A DNA stretch of 18,404 nucleotides, taken from the NCBI GenBank assembly GCA_039923935.1, contig JBDTBU010000351.1:1-18404 (forward strand), given 5' to 3'. Positions 1 to 7,335 of this stretch are shown piece by piece; position 1 is the stretch's first letter; each line of letters opens with the position of its first letter. Made by a program: the position numbers and the translations under genes. The DNA is from Paraktedonobacter sp039923935. Lineage in GTDB: Bacteria > Chloroflexota > Ktedonobacteria > Ktedonobacterales > Ktedonobacteraceae. Under the pieces are notes generated by a model, which made no database searches, was not told where the DNA came from, and was given only the letters and a program-made list of their open reading frames with translations.

Positions 1-1241
1 TTTCTTCGCCTACGTAGCAGCATAGCTCCCGTTATGCCCAATAGCAGCGCGATACCACCACCTACAATCGGCCAGAGAATGTTACTGTTTCCACTCTTGG
101 AGCTATTGGGTGTCGTTGCGTAAACAGTTCGCTCCCCCGTTTTGGAAGTATTTACGATAAGAGGGGGCAGCGTCGATATTGGCAAGGGTGTCGGAGAAAC
201 GATGGCAGTGGGTGAAGGAATGGGTGTTGGCACACCTTGAACTTGTCCAGAACTTGCGTTCATTTCCAACGACGATTCGTTGACGGCCTCGAAATCTGAG
301 CCAGGGATGCTGGATAATGTGTGCAGGTCACTGTTGTTCCAGCGATTATCGGGCATACCGGAAATATACCAACTACTGCCGTTATCAGCCACAAACATAC
401 CGTAGCGTTTCATAGCGGTGAGAATAATTTGGTTTATACGCGAGAAAGAGGAGATATTGACGCTTGCTTTCAAACGCAGCCGCAGGCCCATGGGCGGTAC
501 ATTGGTGTTGCGGCTTGAGGAGGCGGCATGGCGAGCAGGCCAGAGAAAGGAATCTTGCGTTTGAGCAACCGTAAAACGCAAGGCATGGTTGATCGCGCCG
601 GATGCCACTTCGTTGTAAGAAACCAGCCCTGGGAGGATCGGCAAACCCGCAGCGTCGGCTGAAGTCCAGGTGGCTGGCCTCAGCGCGTTGGAATTCAGAT
701 TCCAGACCGCACCGCTGCCCGCCTGCCAACTCCCGTTTTTTTGGGGATAACTGGCGAACGTTTCATACAGTTTGCAGGTTCCACTTTCGACCACCAGGAC
801 ATGTCGATCTCCCGTACTTTGCGAGCCGCCTTCAATCGGAGCATTCGCTGGAATTGGGTAGGGTCCAGGGTCGCTTTCACCCGCATATTGGAAAGAGACT
901 GGCACAGAGGTCTGGCTGGGCGGCACCACCACGTAGGGTATGCCTATGGGTTCACCATTATAGAGACCTGAGCCAAAATCGGGATGAACATGTCCATTCA
1001 GGCCAATGCTTGCAACATAGTTCGCCGAATTCGCAGAAAGTGGCAACGGTGAGATATCGTCGTTCCAGATATTATTGGCCGGGAACACTGGGCAACCGCC
1101 AATGGTTGCTGACGAAAAACGTGAGGATGCGCTTGCTTTGTTCACCGAGCAAGAGATGATGCTGAACGTGAGTAAAACAATGATAAGTACACATATGCTA
1201 ATTCGATGTAATCTGTGCGAAAAAAACGACCTCTTTTTCAC
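1..1241 (-). CDS. Exported, membrane-anchored protein of unknown function (3' end beyond left edge)
   Basis: The frame is open from a GTG at 1241-1239 to the left edge (413 complete codons). AAAGG at 1251-1255 lies 9 nt upstream; the in-frame TTG at 1244 is an alternative start. The N-terminus is basic, then hydrophobic (about residues 14-30), ending in a lipobox-like IISC (Cys31), with an ASA signal-peptidase site a few residues on as an alternative. The mature part has motifs such as CPVFPANNIWN, HVHPDFGSG, GDRHVLVVESG and ADNGSSWYISGMPDNRWNN. A Thr/Pro-rich stretch follows, then a Gly-rich membrane helix (around positions 25-85) and RRRR. This is the order of a secreted protein held by a C-terminal anchor. 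I recognise the sequence type as one found in soil bacteria but know no function for it. It lies 50 nt after murJ on the same strand, so co-transcription is likely. Frame and start are well supported; the role is unknown. Confidence 0.85.
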   Translation of the reverse strand, partial: MKKRSFFSHRLHRISICVLIIVLLTFSIISCSVNKASASSRFSSATIGGCPVFPANNIWNDDISPLPLSANSANYVASIGLNGHVHPDFGSGLYNGEPIGIPYVVVPPSQTSVPVSFQYAGESDPGPYPIPANAPIEGGSQSTGDRHVLVVESGTCKLYETFASYPQKNGSWQAGSGAVWNLNSNALRPATWTSADAAGLPILPGLVSYNEVASGAINHALRFTVAQTQDSFLWPARHAASSSRNTNVPPMGLRLRLKASVNISSFSRINQIILTAMKRYGMFVADNGSSWYISGMPDNRWNNSDLHTLSSIPGSDFEAVNESSLEMNASSGQVQGVPTPIPSPTAIVSPTPLPISTLPPLIVNTSKTGERTVYATTPNSSKSGNSNILWPIVGGGIALLLGITGAMLLRRRR

Positions 1242-1291
1242 CAATGTTTTCCTTTGGTAGATTCTCTAAAACGAACGTTATTGCCCACGAT

Positions 1292-2791
1292 CTAGTGATC
1301 TCGTGTTGTCGCATACGCTCGTCTACGCACCAGACGCCGCATCCCCTGATCGTCGCGCACTTTGGAGCGCAAGCTAAAGAACAGCCAAGCCGCGAGCACA
1401 AACGTGGTAAAAGTACCTTCGATGGCTAGAGCCAAAGGGATGGCCAGGATTTGCTGCGAGCCAGAAAAAATGTGCAAGAAGAGCAGCACTGCACCTAGAT
1501 GGGCCAGGAGGGCTAATGCGCTTGTGTAGAGCGGAACCAGCGCGTTTTTCATAGCATAGCAAGCAAGGATCAGGATTGTTACAGCCGCTTGACCGGGCAG
1601 GGCGATGGCGTAACCCAGCAGTGCGAGATTGGTCACATCCGCCGAATGTGCACCAAACGCACCATGCTGGAAGATGAGATGGATCATGGGTCGGCTGACA
1701 AGCGAGATGGCTAGCGCGGCCAGCACGCTAAAAAACAGCGAGGTTAGCAGCACCTTAAGCAGCGTTTGACGCAAGCGCAGATACTTGTGTACCGTCGCCA
1801 GCGAGGTCAGTTGTGGGAGAGCAGCTTGCGCTACGGCCTGCGCGACCAGAGCCAGCGGGAAGCCAAACAGCATGTAGGCGTTGCGCAGGGCAGCTAGGCT
1901 GGAGCCATCGGGCATATAAGAGACAAAAGCAGTATCCAGAATGGGCGCAACTGAGGCTAGTGCTGTGGCCAGCATATTGGGGATCAGCAGGCGCAACACT
2001 TCATGTAAACCAGGATGTTTGAGTTGCCAGATAAAGCTATAGCGTGCCCCCTGTTTGAGTAGAGCTGGCAGCATCACTAGACCCTGGAAGGCCGAGGCGG
2101 CCAGGATACCATAGGTTGGTCCATAGATGCCCACGTCGCGCCAGATATACGAGACGCCCAAGCCGGCGATCAGGCCCACATTATAGAGTGCTACTGACAC
2201 AGCGGGCAGCAAAAACTGGCGTTTACTGTTGAGGGCTGCCGTAAGCACTGTAACCAAGCCCAACAGCAATGGTTGGAGAAGCATGATCCGTGTCAAGTCT
2301 ATAGTGAGCGACTGTTCAGCAGGTGGGTAGCCGGGCACTAGCCAGGAATTCACAAAAGCCGGAGTCAGAAACTCGCCTGCCAGCATCAGCAGCGTCAGTG
2401 CAACGAGCATCACATTAAAAACCAGGCTCGTCAGACGCCAGGTTTCGCGTTGGCCGTGATCTTTTTCATAGGAGAGAAAGACCGGAATAAACGCGTGCGT
2501 AAGCGCCCCACCAGCGACCAGATCAAACAGTGTTTCCGGCAGACGCGCAGCTGCATAGTACGCATTGGCTTCGGGACCGGTGCCAAAGAGAATATTAAAT
2601 AACGTCTGGCGCACAACCCCCAGGCCACGCGAAGCGATAAAGGCCAGTATCAGGAGGAAGGCCGCTTCAGTAATACTGAAACGTCGCAGAGAGAGTGCTT
2701 CTCCACCGGGCAAAAAACTCTTTAGATCAAAACGAAAAGCTTTGCTCAACCAGCGTTTCTGTGGCCGAGCGGCTCCTTTTTGTGCAAGCAA
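1292..2791 (-). CDS. murJ: Lipid II flippase MurJ (MviN family)
   Basis: The product (499 residues from a TTG at 2791) is a polytopic membrane protein of the MVF/MOP exporter superfamily. It is expected to flip lipid II across the cytoplasmic membrane for peptidoglycan synthesis. The family signature is clear near residues 40-110: SITEAAFLLILAFIASRGLG, RQTLFNILFG, then AYYAARLPETLFDLVAGGAL and THAFIPVF. Repeated hydrophobic helices follow to a basic tail (RRLVRRRAYATTRDH). The length fits the family, with about 14 expected helices. The start is uncertain. No good Shine-Dalgarno precedes TTG 2791, and the frame stays open upstream to a TGA at 2894-2896 with no ATG, GTG or TTG between. A rare start such as ATT (about 2872) behind GAGG is possible. 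The hydrophilic N-terminal extension before the first helix is lineage-specific. The exported-protein gene follows 50 nt downstream. Confidence 0.93.
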   Translation of the reverse strand: MLAQKGAARPQKRWLSKAFRFDLKSFLPGGEALSLRRFSITEAAFLLILAFIASRGLGVVRQTLFNILFGTGPEANAYYAAARLPETLFDLVAGGALTHAFIPVFLSYEKDHGQRETWRLTSLVFNVMLVALTLLMLAGEFLTPAFVNSWLVPGYPPAEQSLTIDLTRIMLLQPLLLGLVTVLTAALNSKRQFLLPAVSVALYNVGLIAGLGVSYIWRDVGIYGPTYGILAASAFQGLVMLPALLKQGARYSFIWQLKHPGLHEVLRLLIPNMLATALASVAPILDTAFVSYMPDGSSLAALRNAYMLFGFPLALVAQAVAQAALPQLTSLATVHKYLRLRQTLLKVLLTSLFFSVLAALAISLVSRPMIHLIFQHGAFGAHSADVTNLALLGYAIALPGQAAVTILILACYAMKNALVPLYTSALALLAHLGAVLLFLHIFSGSQQILAIPLALAIEGTFTTFVLAAWLFFSLRSKVRDDQGMRRLVRRRAYATTRDH

Positions 2792-2893
2792 AGACTCTGG
2801 CGGTACTGCCTGTGGTTCTACTGTTGTCGTAGCGAGCGGAGAATGCTGAACATACTCTTTATCGTTTGAAATACACTGCCTCTTTTTTCTGGC

Positions 2894-2980
2894 TCACCTC
2901 GGACCTCTCCCAAATGGAGAGCCAAGCAAAACCAACTCTATCGCCAGCCACATCAAAAGAGTAGACAAGCGTTCAGCCAT
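2894..2980 (-). CDS. Possible 28-residue hydrophobic leader ORF upstream of murJ
   Basis: An ATG at 2980-2978 opens 28 codons ending at TGA 2896-2894. The peptide has a hydrophobic core (STLLMWLAIELVLLGS) and a basic tail (GRGPR). AAGG at 2987-2990 sits 6 nt upstream of the ATG. A TATACT box at 2995-3000 (minus strand) is so close that it and this ribosome site cannot both work as drawn. The ORF is in the same frame as murJ and is separated from it by the TGA. It could be a small membrane peptide, a leader, or chance. Nothing in it is recognisable. Confidence 0.25.
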   Translation of the reverse strand: MAERLSTLLMWLAIELVLLGSPFGRGPR

Positions 2981-3038
2981 AAGATACCTTCGAGAGTATA
3001 GCAGCCAGACCCAAAGATTGCTAGTACTACAGCCAATA

Positions 3039-3099
3039 GATAACGTATCTCTCTCGTTTTCCTCTTCATTACGCCACTCTTAGCGAGAAATACGTTATC
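3039..3099. repeat. Inverted repeat GATAACGTAT...ATACGTTATC in the divergent promoter region
   Basis: A 10-bp perfect inverted repeat has arms at 3039-3048 and 3090-3099. A second pairing, CTCG at 3053-3056 with CGAG at 3084-3087, lies inside it. The arms are about four helical turns apart centre to centre. It lies between divergent genes, where no transcript would normally end, so paired operator half-sites for a DNA-looping or dimeric regulator are more likely than a terminator. The sequence alone does not show which. Confidence 0.45.
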
Positions 3100-3224
3100 C
3101 ATGGGCGTTTATAGTTGCAGAACGATGCCATTCTATGGTATATTCTTAACTGGAAACAGCGGAATTGAGATTGTGCTTTATCGTCCCTTGTCGTGTAATA
3201 GGTGCAAACCGGGAGTTATAGTGT

Positions 3225-4139
3225 ATGCCCTCTGTGCTGATACTGCTCTTTATTGTAGCTCTTGCTCTCATCCTGGTTGGTCTGTTTCTTTCTCCTAAAT
3301 ATTCGGCGCGTGGTTCCCACAACAAGTATCTCGTCACTCCCAGAGGGCGGCGTGTCGTAGAGGCTGCGACTATTCCAGCACGCTCTGGGCGGCGGCCAGG
3401 ACACGAGATTAGACGGCGTGCGAGCGTGAACCATGCCAGCGTGCAGGTTGTCAAGCCAGGCTTTTGGGGGTCTCGAACTGAGGATTCCTGGAAATGGCTT
3501 ATTCCGGGTCTGGCCGTGATTTTTGTGCTGAGCCTCTACCTATTTAGCATAACCTTTCCGCACACGTCCACCTGGACCTGGACCTCGTTTGGGCAGCCCA
3601 CTCCTGCGTCCGCGTCCCAGTCTAATACCAGTCAGCCAGCGTATACGGCTACACAGCATCTTGTACGCCTGGGCCAACTCGACCCTGCTCAGTACCAATC
3701 TCCACAAGAATATACGGACTGGGCCGATTCCGCCTGTTCCACAGCCTCCCTGGCCGAAGTGATCAATGCCTATGGTCATAACTATCGCGTGACTGATATC
3801 TTACAGACAGAGGCGGGAATTCACGAGATCACGCCACAGCTTGGTCTGCTCGAAGATGTGGGTGTCCAGCGTACGGCGGCAAAATTTGGCTTTAAAACTA
3901 CCTGGGGATACCATTTAAATCTGGATCAGGTGATTGCTGCTGCCAATAACGGCACTCCAGTTATCGTCAGTTTTCCTCCGTCCAGATTTCCTGGCGGCCA
4001 TCTCCTGGTGGTGCGCGGTGGAGATAGTACTTTTGTCTACCTCGTAGACTCCTCAACTCGGAACTGGACGCAACTTTCCCATGCGCGTTTTATGCAACTC
4101 TGGGCTGGCTTCTCTGCCATCCTTACACCTTTATCGTAG
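3225..4139 (+). CDS. Membrane-anchored C39-like cysteine peptidase domain protein
   Basis: The 304-residue product has two hydrophobic segments (about 3-22 and 90-110) with a basic Arg-rich stretch between them, then a Ser/Thr/Pro/Gln linker. The C-terminal domain (about 160-300) resembles the papain-like Peptidase_C39_2 family. A plausible triad is visible: Cys171 in DSACSTASLAEVINAYG, His259 in GGHLLVVRGG and Asp275 in VYLVDSS. Such domains cleave peptides, often outside the cytoplasm; the substrate is unknown. The likely topology puts both termini outside, with the basic loop inside. The ATG at 3225 follows GGGAG at about 3211-3215. The gene is divergent from murJ and convergent with the deacetylase gene. 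No ABC transporter domain is fused or adjacent, so bacteriocin leader processing is not suggested. The domain call is good; its activity is inferred. Confidence 0.82.
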   Translation: MPSVLILLFIVALALILVGLFLSPKYSARGSHNKYLVTPRGRRVVEAATIPARSGRRPGHEIRRRASVNHASVQVVKPGFWGSRTEDSWKWLIPGLAVIFVLSLYLFSITFPHTSTWTWTSFGQPTPASASQSNTSQPAYTATQHLVRLGQLDPAQYQSPQEYTDWADSACSTASLAEVINAYGHNYRVTDILQTEAGIHEITPQLGLLEDVGVQRTAAKFGFKTTWGYHLNLDQVIAAANNGTPVIVSFPPSRFPGGHLLVVRGGDSTFVYLVDSSTRNWTQLSHARFMQLWAGFSAILTPLS

Positions 4140-4195
4140 TGAGAGTAACCAATGGAACAGTGCGTCAACACTGTTCCATTGGTTACTCTCACTAC
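4136..4195. terminator. 27-bp perfect palindrome between convergent genes
   Basis: The arms 4136-4162 and 4169-4195 are perfect reverse complements around a 6-base loop (CGTCAA). The TAG stop of the upstream gene (4137-4139) is inside the left arm. It lies between two convergent genes, so it probably ends transcription in both directions. There is no T-tract on either side, which is unlike a textbook intrinsic terminator. Confidence 0.75.
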
Positions 4196-4223
4196 TGCTG
4201 CTTATGGAGCGGAAATCTTACTC

Positions 4224-5030
4224 TTACTCTTGCTCCTGTTTTGGCACATACAATTTAATACGGCGAAAGGATTCCGCATACTCCATATCTAGACCCTTCT
4301 TCTCTTTTGCCTGTTTAGCCGTACCTGCACCCCATTCTTTGATGCCTTTCAGTGTATCCCAGCTTGGGTCAAACTGTGTGGTGTGGCATTTCAAACCTTG
4401 CGCCTTCAGCTCGATTGTTTCGCTAATATCGACATACGTATTCCCCATCCGGGACATAAAGAAATATACTTCATGCACTTTGTACGGTTGTAAACCTCCA
4501 GCTAATAACTCGCGATAGGAGCGTGGATTGCCCGCAGCCGGGAAGATCGCGTCCAGGACAATATTGCCAGTTGCCCGGTGATCGGGATGGTTGATGTAGG
4601 CGGTGCCCTCTGGCTCCTCATCGGGATCTGGTGCGAAGATATGCTGTGTAGGGTCGTGCGTAATGACCACGCGTGGGCGATATTTGCGGATCAAGCGTAC
4701 CACAGCCTTGCGTGCTTCCTCGGTATTTTGGAGATGCCCATCGGGGAAACGCAGAAATTCGACTGCCTGCACACCCAGCACCTCGCAAGCCGCACGCTGT
4801 TCCTGTTCGCGTGTGAGCATCAGTTCGGTATCATCGAGCGTGGGAATCTCGCTACCCTCGGCTCCATTGGTCATCACGACCCAGACAACTTTTTTGCCCT
4901 GTTTGACCCACAGGGCACTCGTTCCCGCAGCTCCAAAATCGTCGTCATCGGGATGCGCTCCAATGACCATCGCCTCAAAATCGGGATCAGTCACTACTTC
5001 CAGCGCACCTGTTGCTTTTCTATCTCCCAT
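4224..5030 (-). CDS. PIG-L/LmbE-family zinc-dependent deacetylase
   Basis: The 268-residue product has the family's metal motif near the N-terminus, AHPDDDDFG (residues 25-33; the usual AHPDDE has Asp at the last position here). It also has GAEGS (57-60 region), FPDGHL (95-100) and the second motif NHPDHRATGN (147-156). His26, Asp29 and His151 are the expected zinc ligands, and the first Asp of the motif is the expected general base. Family members remove N-acetyl groups from GlcNAc-containing substrates (GlcNAc-PI, mycothiol and bacillithiol precursors, antibiotics) and act in the cytoplasm. The substrate cannot be named, and no thiol-synthesis partner (glycosyltransferase, cysteine ligase) is adjacent. 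The ATG at 5030 follows AAAGG, and a promoter candidate lies at 5071-5100. The charged tail (KQAKEKK, KQEQE) is unremarkable. Confidence 0.9.
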   Translation of the reverse strand: MGDRKATGALEVVTDPDFEAMVIGAHPDDDDFGAAGTSALWVKQGKKVVWVVMTNGAEGSEIPTLDDTELMLTREQEQRAACEVLGVQAVEFLRFPDGHLQNTEEARKAVVRLIRKYRPRVVITHDPTQHIFAPDPDEEPEGTAYINHPDHRATGNIVLDAIFPAAGNPRSYRELLAGGLQPYKVHEVYFFMSRMGNTYVDISETIELKAQGLKCHTTQFDPSWDTLKGIKEWGAGTAKQAKEKKGLDMEYAESFRRIKLYVPKQEQE

Positions 5031-5070
5031 TGTAAAAACCTTTCTACAAACTCTTCTACATTTGGCTTTC

Positions 5071-5100
5071 AGTATACACCAAAATCGATCTGATCACCAA
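5071..5100 (-). promoter_or_regulatory. Candidate promoter of the deacetylase gene
   Basis: On the minus strand, TATACT (5076-5071, five of six matches to TATAAT) is preceded after 18 nt by TTGGTG (5100-5095, three of six matches to TTGACA). Transcription would start about 35 nt before the ATG. The upstream box is weak. Confidence 0.4.
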
Positions 5101-5106
5101 GGTTGT

Positions 5107-5131
5107 CACCCAAATTTAACCAGTTTGGGTG
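5107..5131. repeat. Short inverted repeat CACCCAAA...TTTGGGTG
   Basis: An 8-bp perfect inverted repeat (arms 5107-5114 and 5124-5131, 9-nt spacer) lies in the divergent control region between the deacetylase and kinase genes. It is just upstream of the candidate deacetylase promoter. It could be an operator for either gene. No T-tract follows, and no gene ends here. Confidence 0.35.
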
Positions 5132-5268
5132 TGTGGAAGAGCAAGCAAAATTTAGTGCCCATCCGATGTGATTCCAAGCCCTCTGCTGCGTTATACAAAG
5201 TGAAGCATCCACATTTTATGGAAAACCTTTTGCTTGTGTCTGCATTATAGTGCTGAGGAGCGACCTAT

Positions 5269-7266
5269 ATGGTTCCGGTTGAGTGCTATTGTCCACACTG
5301 CGGAGCTGCCTGCGTGGCAAGCGAGCGTCTTTGTCAGGCGTGTGGGGTCTCGCTGAGAAGCACGCGCCCACTGGCAGACAATGCGAGCGGTTTCTCTTCT
5401 GCCTTCCGGCTGGCTCAGCACTTGCAGACGAGTCAGCTTTTTAAGGGACGCTACCAGGTGGTACGTCAGGTTGGCGTGGGCGGCTTTGGCGCGGTTTACG
5501 AGGCGAAGGATACGCGTGAGCAGCGTCAGGTGGCGATCAAGGAGATTGGCTTGGCTGGTCTGAATGCCCAACAGGTGATTGAGGCCACCAACTCGTTTAA
5601 TCGCGAGGTACAGTTGCTCTCCAGTTTGCAACACTCAAGCATCCCGCGTATATATGAGCAACTCACGGATACTGAACACTGGTATCTGGTAATGGATTTT
5701 ATCGAGGGCGAGACGTTGGAAGAACACCTGCTACGGAGGGATGGCGGGTGCTTACCACTGGAACAGGCATTGCGCGTTGGAGTTCAGTTGTGCTATGTGT
5801 TGGACTATCTGCATAGCTGTCAGCCAGCAATAATCTTTCGCGATATTAAACCCACAAATGTGATCCTCACACCAGAGCAAAAGCTGTATTTGATCGATTT
5901 TGGTGTGGCGCGTCAATATAAGCAGGGGAAGCTCAAAGATACCATCGCCTTTGGCTCACCTGGTTACGCGGCCCCAGAGCAGTATGGTCGTGCACAAACC
6001 ACACCCCAAGCCGATCTCTACAGCCTGGGAGCACTGCTGCACCAGATGGTGACTGGGCAAGACCCTTCGCTCAATCCTTTCCACTTCCAGCCCTTGCGCA
6101 CCTCTGATCGCACACTACCCATTGAACTGGAGAAGCTGGTCGCGCAATTGCTCGACATGGATGAGGCAAGCAGACCAGAAAGCGCGGATACAGTTCGGCG
6201 ACGACTTCAGGCGATTGCTTCGTCGCCTGTGGTCGTGCGGCGGAACAAAACTGCATCCCCTCAGGTTGTGGTTGCACGTCCGCGCATGGCTACGAGTACA
6301 CAAGCCGACGCTTTTTCAACGCTTGGGGTGACGGTGCATATGTATCGTGGGCATACATCTCCGGTACATGCGCTGGCCTGGTCACCTGATGGGAAGTCCC
6401 TAGCCTCTTGCGATGAACAGCGCATGTTACATATCTGGAACGCGTTTCAGCCAGCACGCCCCGTGATTTTTGCGCGTCAGGTTGGGCACTCCCGTCTGAT
6501 GACCGACCTGGCCTGGGCACCCGATGGTGGGTGCCTAGCCACTGCCAGCGAAGATCACACTGTGCGCCTCTGGGCTATGAGCACGCAACCTCGGTGGTGG
6601 CAAAAGTTGGAGATTTTTTTGGGAATGAGATCTTCCACCTATGAAAGCCATCTCAGCGGGGTGAAGGCGCTCTCGTGGTCGCCGCTTGGCGATAAGATTG
6701 CTTCTGGGGAGAAGGAAGGGAAAGTGCACATCTGGAATGCACACACACGGGCGCAAGTGATACTCTATAAAGAGCATATAGACGAGATCACAGATGTGGC
6801 CTGGTCGCCAGATGGGGAGCGTATCGCCTCAGCCAGCCTTGACCACACAGTTCGCGTCTGGGAAGCGCTGACTGGAAAGCGTCTCTGGTTTTGGCACACA
6901 CGTACGCGTGATAGTCAGTCTATACCACTCGCGCTGGCCTGGTCACCTGATGGGCGTTATCTGGCCTATGGTTGTAGCAATAGTGAAGTGCATGTTTGGG
7001 ACATCATGCAGAAGAGCTTGGTCTATATTTATCGTCGTCACTATAGAGGTGCAGTGAATGCGTTAGCCTGGTCACCTGATGGCCGGCGTATCGCCTCTGC
7101 TGGTCACGATCACACGGTCCAAGTTTGGGGCGCGTTGGATGGCAAAGACGCTTTCCCTTACCGCAGCCATCAGCACCGAGTACTTGCCGTGGCTTGGTCG
7201 CCCGATGGACAACATCTGGCCTCAGCTGGCAGAGATACCGTGGTGCATATTTGGAAGGCCATGTAG
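5269..7266 (+). CDS. Ser/Thr protein kinase with N-terminal zinc ribbon and C-terminal WD40 propeller
   Basis: The 665-residue product starts with a zinc ribbon (CPHC 8-11, CQAC 22-25). A Hanks-type kinase domain follows (about 62-315): glycine loop GVGGFGAV (69-76), Lys91 in AIKE, Glu113, FRDIKPTN (190-197; catalytic Asp192, Asn197, with Phe for the usual His), DFG (210-212) and APE (235-237). All catalytic residues are present, so it should be active. Residues 355-665 hold seven WD40 repeats, marked by AWSPDG and ending in W (blades near 360-390, 404-435, 459-489, 501-531, 552-577, 591-620, 634-662). That is enough for one closed propeller. No membrane helix is seen, so it is probably cytoplasmic, with the propeller as a substrate or partner platform. 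GAGGAG (5255-5260) lies 8 nt before the ATG. The membrane-protein gene follows 69 nt later. Confidence 0.95.
   Translation: MVPVECYCPHCGAACVASERLCQACGVSLRSTRPLADNASGFSSAFRLAQHLQTSQLFKGRYQVVRQVGVGGFGAVYEAKDTREQRQVAIKEIGLAGLNAQQVIEATNSFNREVQLLSSLQHSSIPRIYEQLTDTEHWYLVMDFIEGETLEEHLLRRDGGCLPLEQALRVGVQLCYVLDYLHSCQPAIIFRDIKPTNVILTPEQKLYLIDFGVARQYKQGKLKDTIAFGSPGYAAPEQYGRAQTTPQADLYSLGALLHQMVTGQDPSLNPFHFQPLRTSDRTLPIELEKLVAQLLDMDEASRPESADTVRRRLQAIASSPVVVRRNKTASPQVVVARPRMATSTQADAFSTLGVTVHMYRGHTSPVHALAWSPDGKSLASCDEQRMLHIWNAFQPARPVIFARQVGHSRLMTDLAWAPDGGCLATASEDHTVRLWAMSTQPRWWQKLEIFLGMRSSTYESHLSGVKALSWSPLGDKIASGEKEGKVHIWNAHTRAQVILYKEHIDEITDVAWSPDGERIASASLDHTVRVWEALTGKRLWFWHTRTRDSQSIPLALAWSPDGRYLAYGCSNSEVHVWDIMQKSLVYIYRRHYRGAVNALAWSPDGRRIASAGHDHTVQVWGALDGKDAFPYRSHQHRVLAVAWSPDGQHLASAGRDTVVHIWKAM
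6370..6954 (+). repeat. Exact DNA repeats between WD40 blades
   Basis: The 24 bases at 6370-6393 and 6931-6954 are identical, and 17 of them recur exactly at 7066-7082. Each copy encodes the (A)LAWSPDG core of a blade. Conservation at synonymous sites as well suggests recent blade duplication or gene conversion inside the gene. Confidence 0.7.
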
Positions 7267-7335
7267 TTGATACAATTCATGTTCTTATCAAAAAGCAGCG
7301 TATAGAGGGAATGCAAGCAATAAAAGGAGTTATTC

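Larger units (their letters stand above)
2792..3224. other. Divergent intergenic region between murJ and the C39-like gene
   Basis: This 433-base stretch must hold the control regions of two divergent genes. It contains the short ORF at 2894-2980, an upstream in-frame extension of murJ (2792-2893) and the inverted repeat at 3039-3099. A weak plus-strand promoter candidate is TTGTGC at 3171-3176, 17 nt, then TGTAAT at 3194-3199, which would place transcription start shortly before the GTATG at 3223-3227. No RNA gene or further credible coding region was seen. Confidence 0.5.

Noticed and set aside
385..886. Minus-strand ATG frames at 385-729 and 695-886
   Set aside because: They are out of frame with the continuous GTG-started minus-strand gene covering the same region.
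602..1159. Long plus-strand open frame (185 codons)
   Set aside because: It lies antisense to the exported-protein gene, whose minus-strand frame reads through without stops, has a signal peptide and anchor, and makes sense as protein; the plus frame has no recognisable features.
3101..3298. Plus-strand 65-codon frame before the C39-like gene
   Set aside because: It overlaps the start of the better supported gene at 3225 and has no ribosome site or recognisable sequence.
3225..4139. C39-like gene as part of a bacteriocin export system
   Set aside because: No ABC transporter domain, precursor peptide or immunity gene is adjacent, and the protein has its own N-terminal anchors.
4603..5250. 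Plus-strand frame of 215 codons
   Set aside because: It is a shadow of the PIG-L deacetylase gene on the other strand; Ser/Arg-rich low-quality sequence with no ribosome site.
6376..7082. Spaced direct repeats considered as a CRISPR-like or other array
   Set aside because: They encode the AWSPDG core of WD40 blades in one reading frame and are irregularly spaced.
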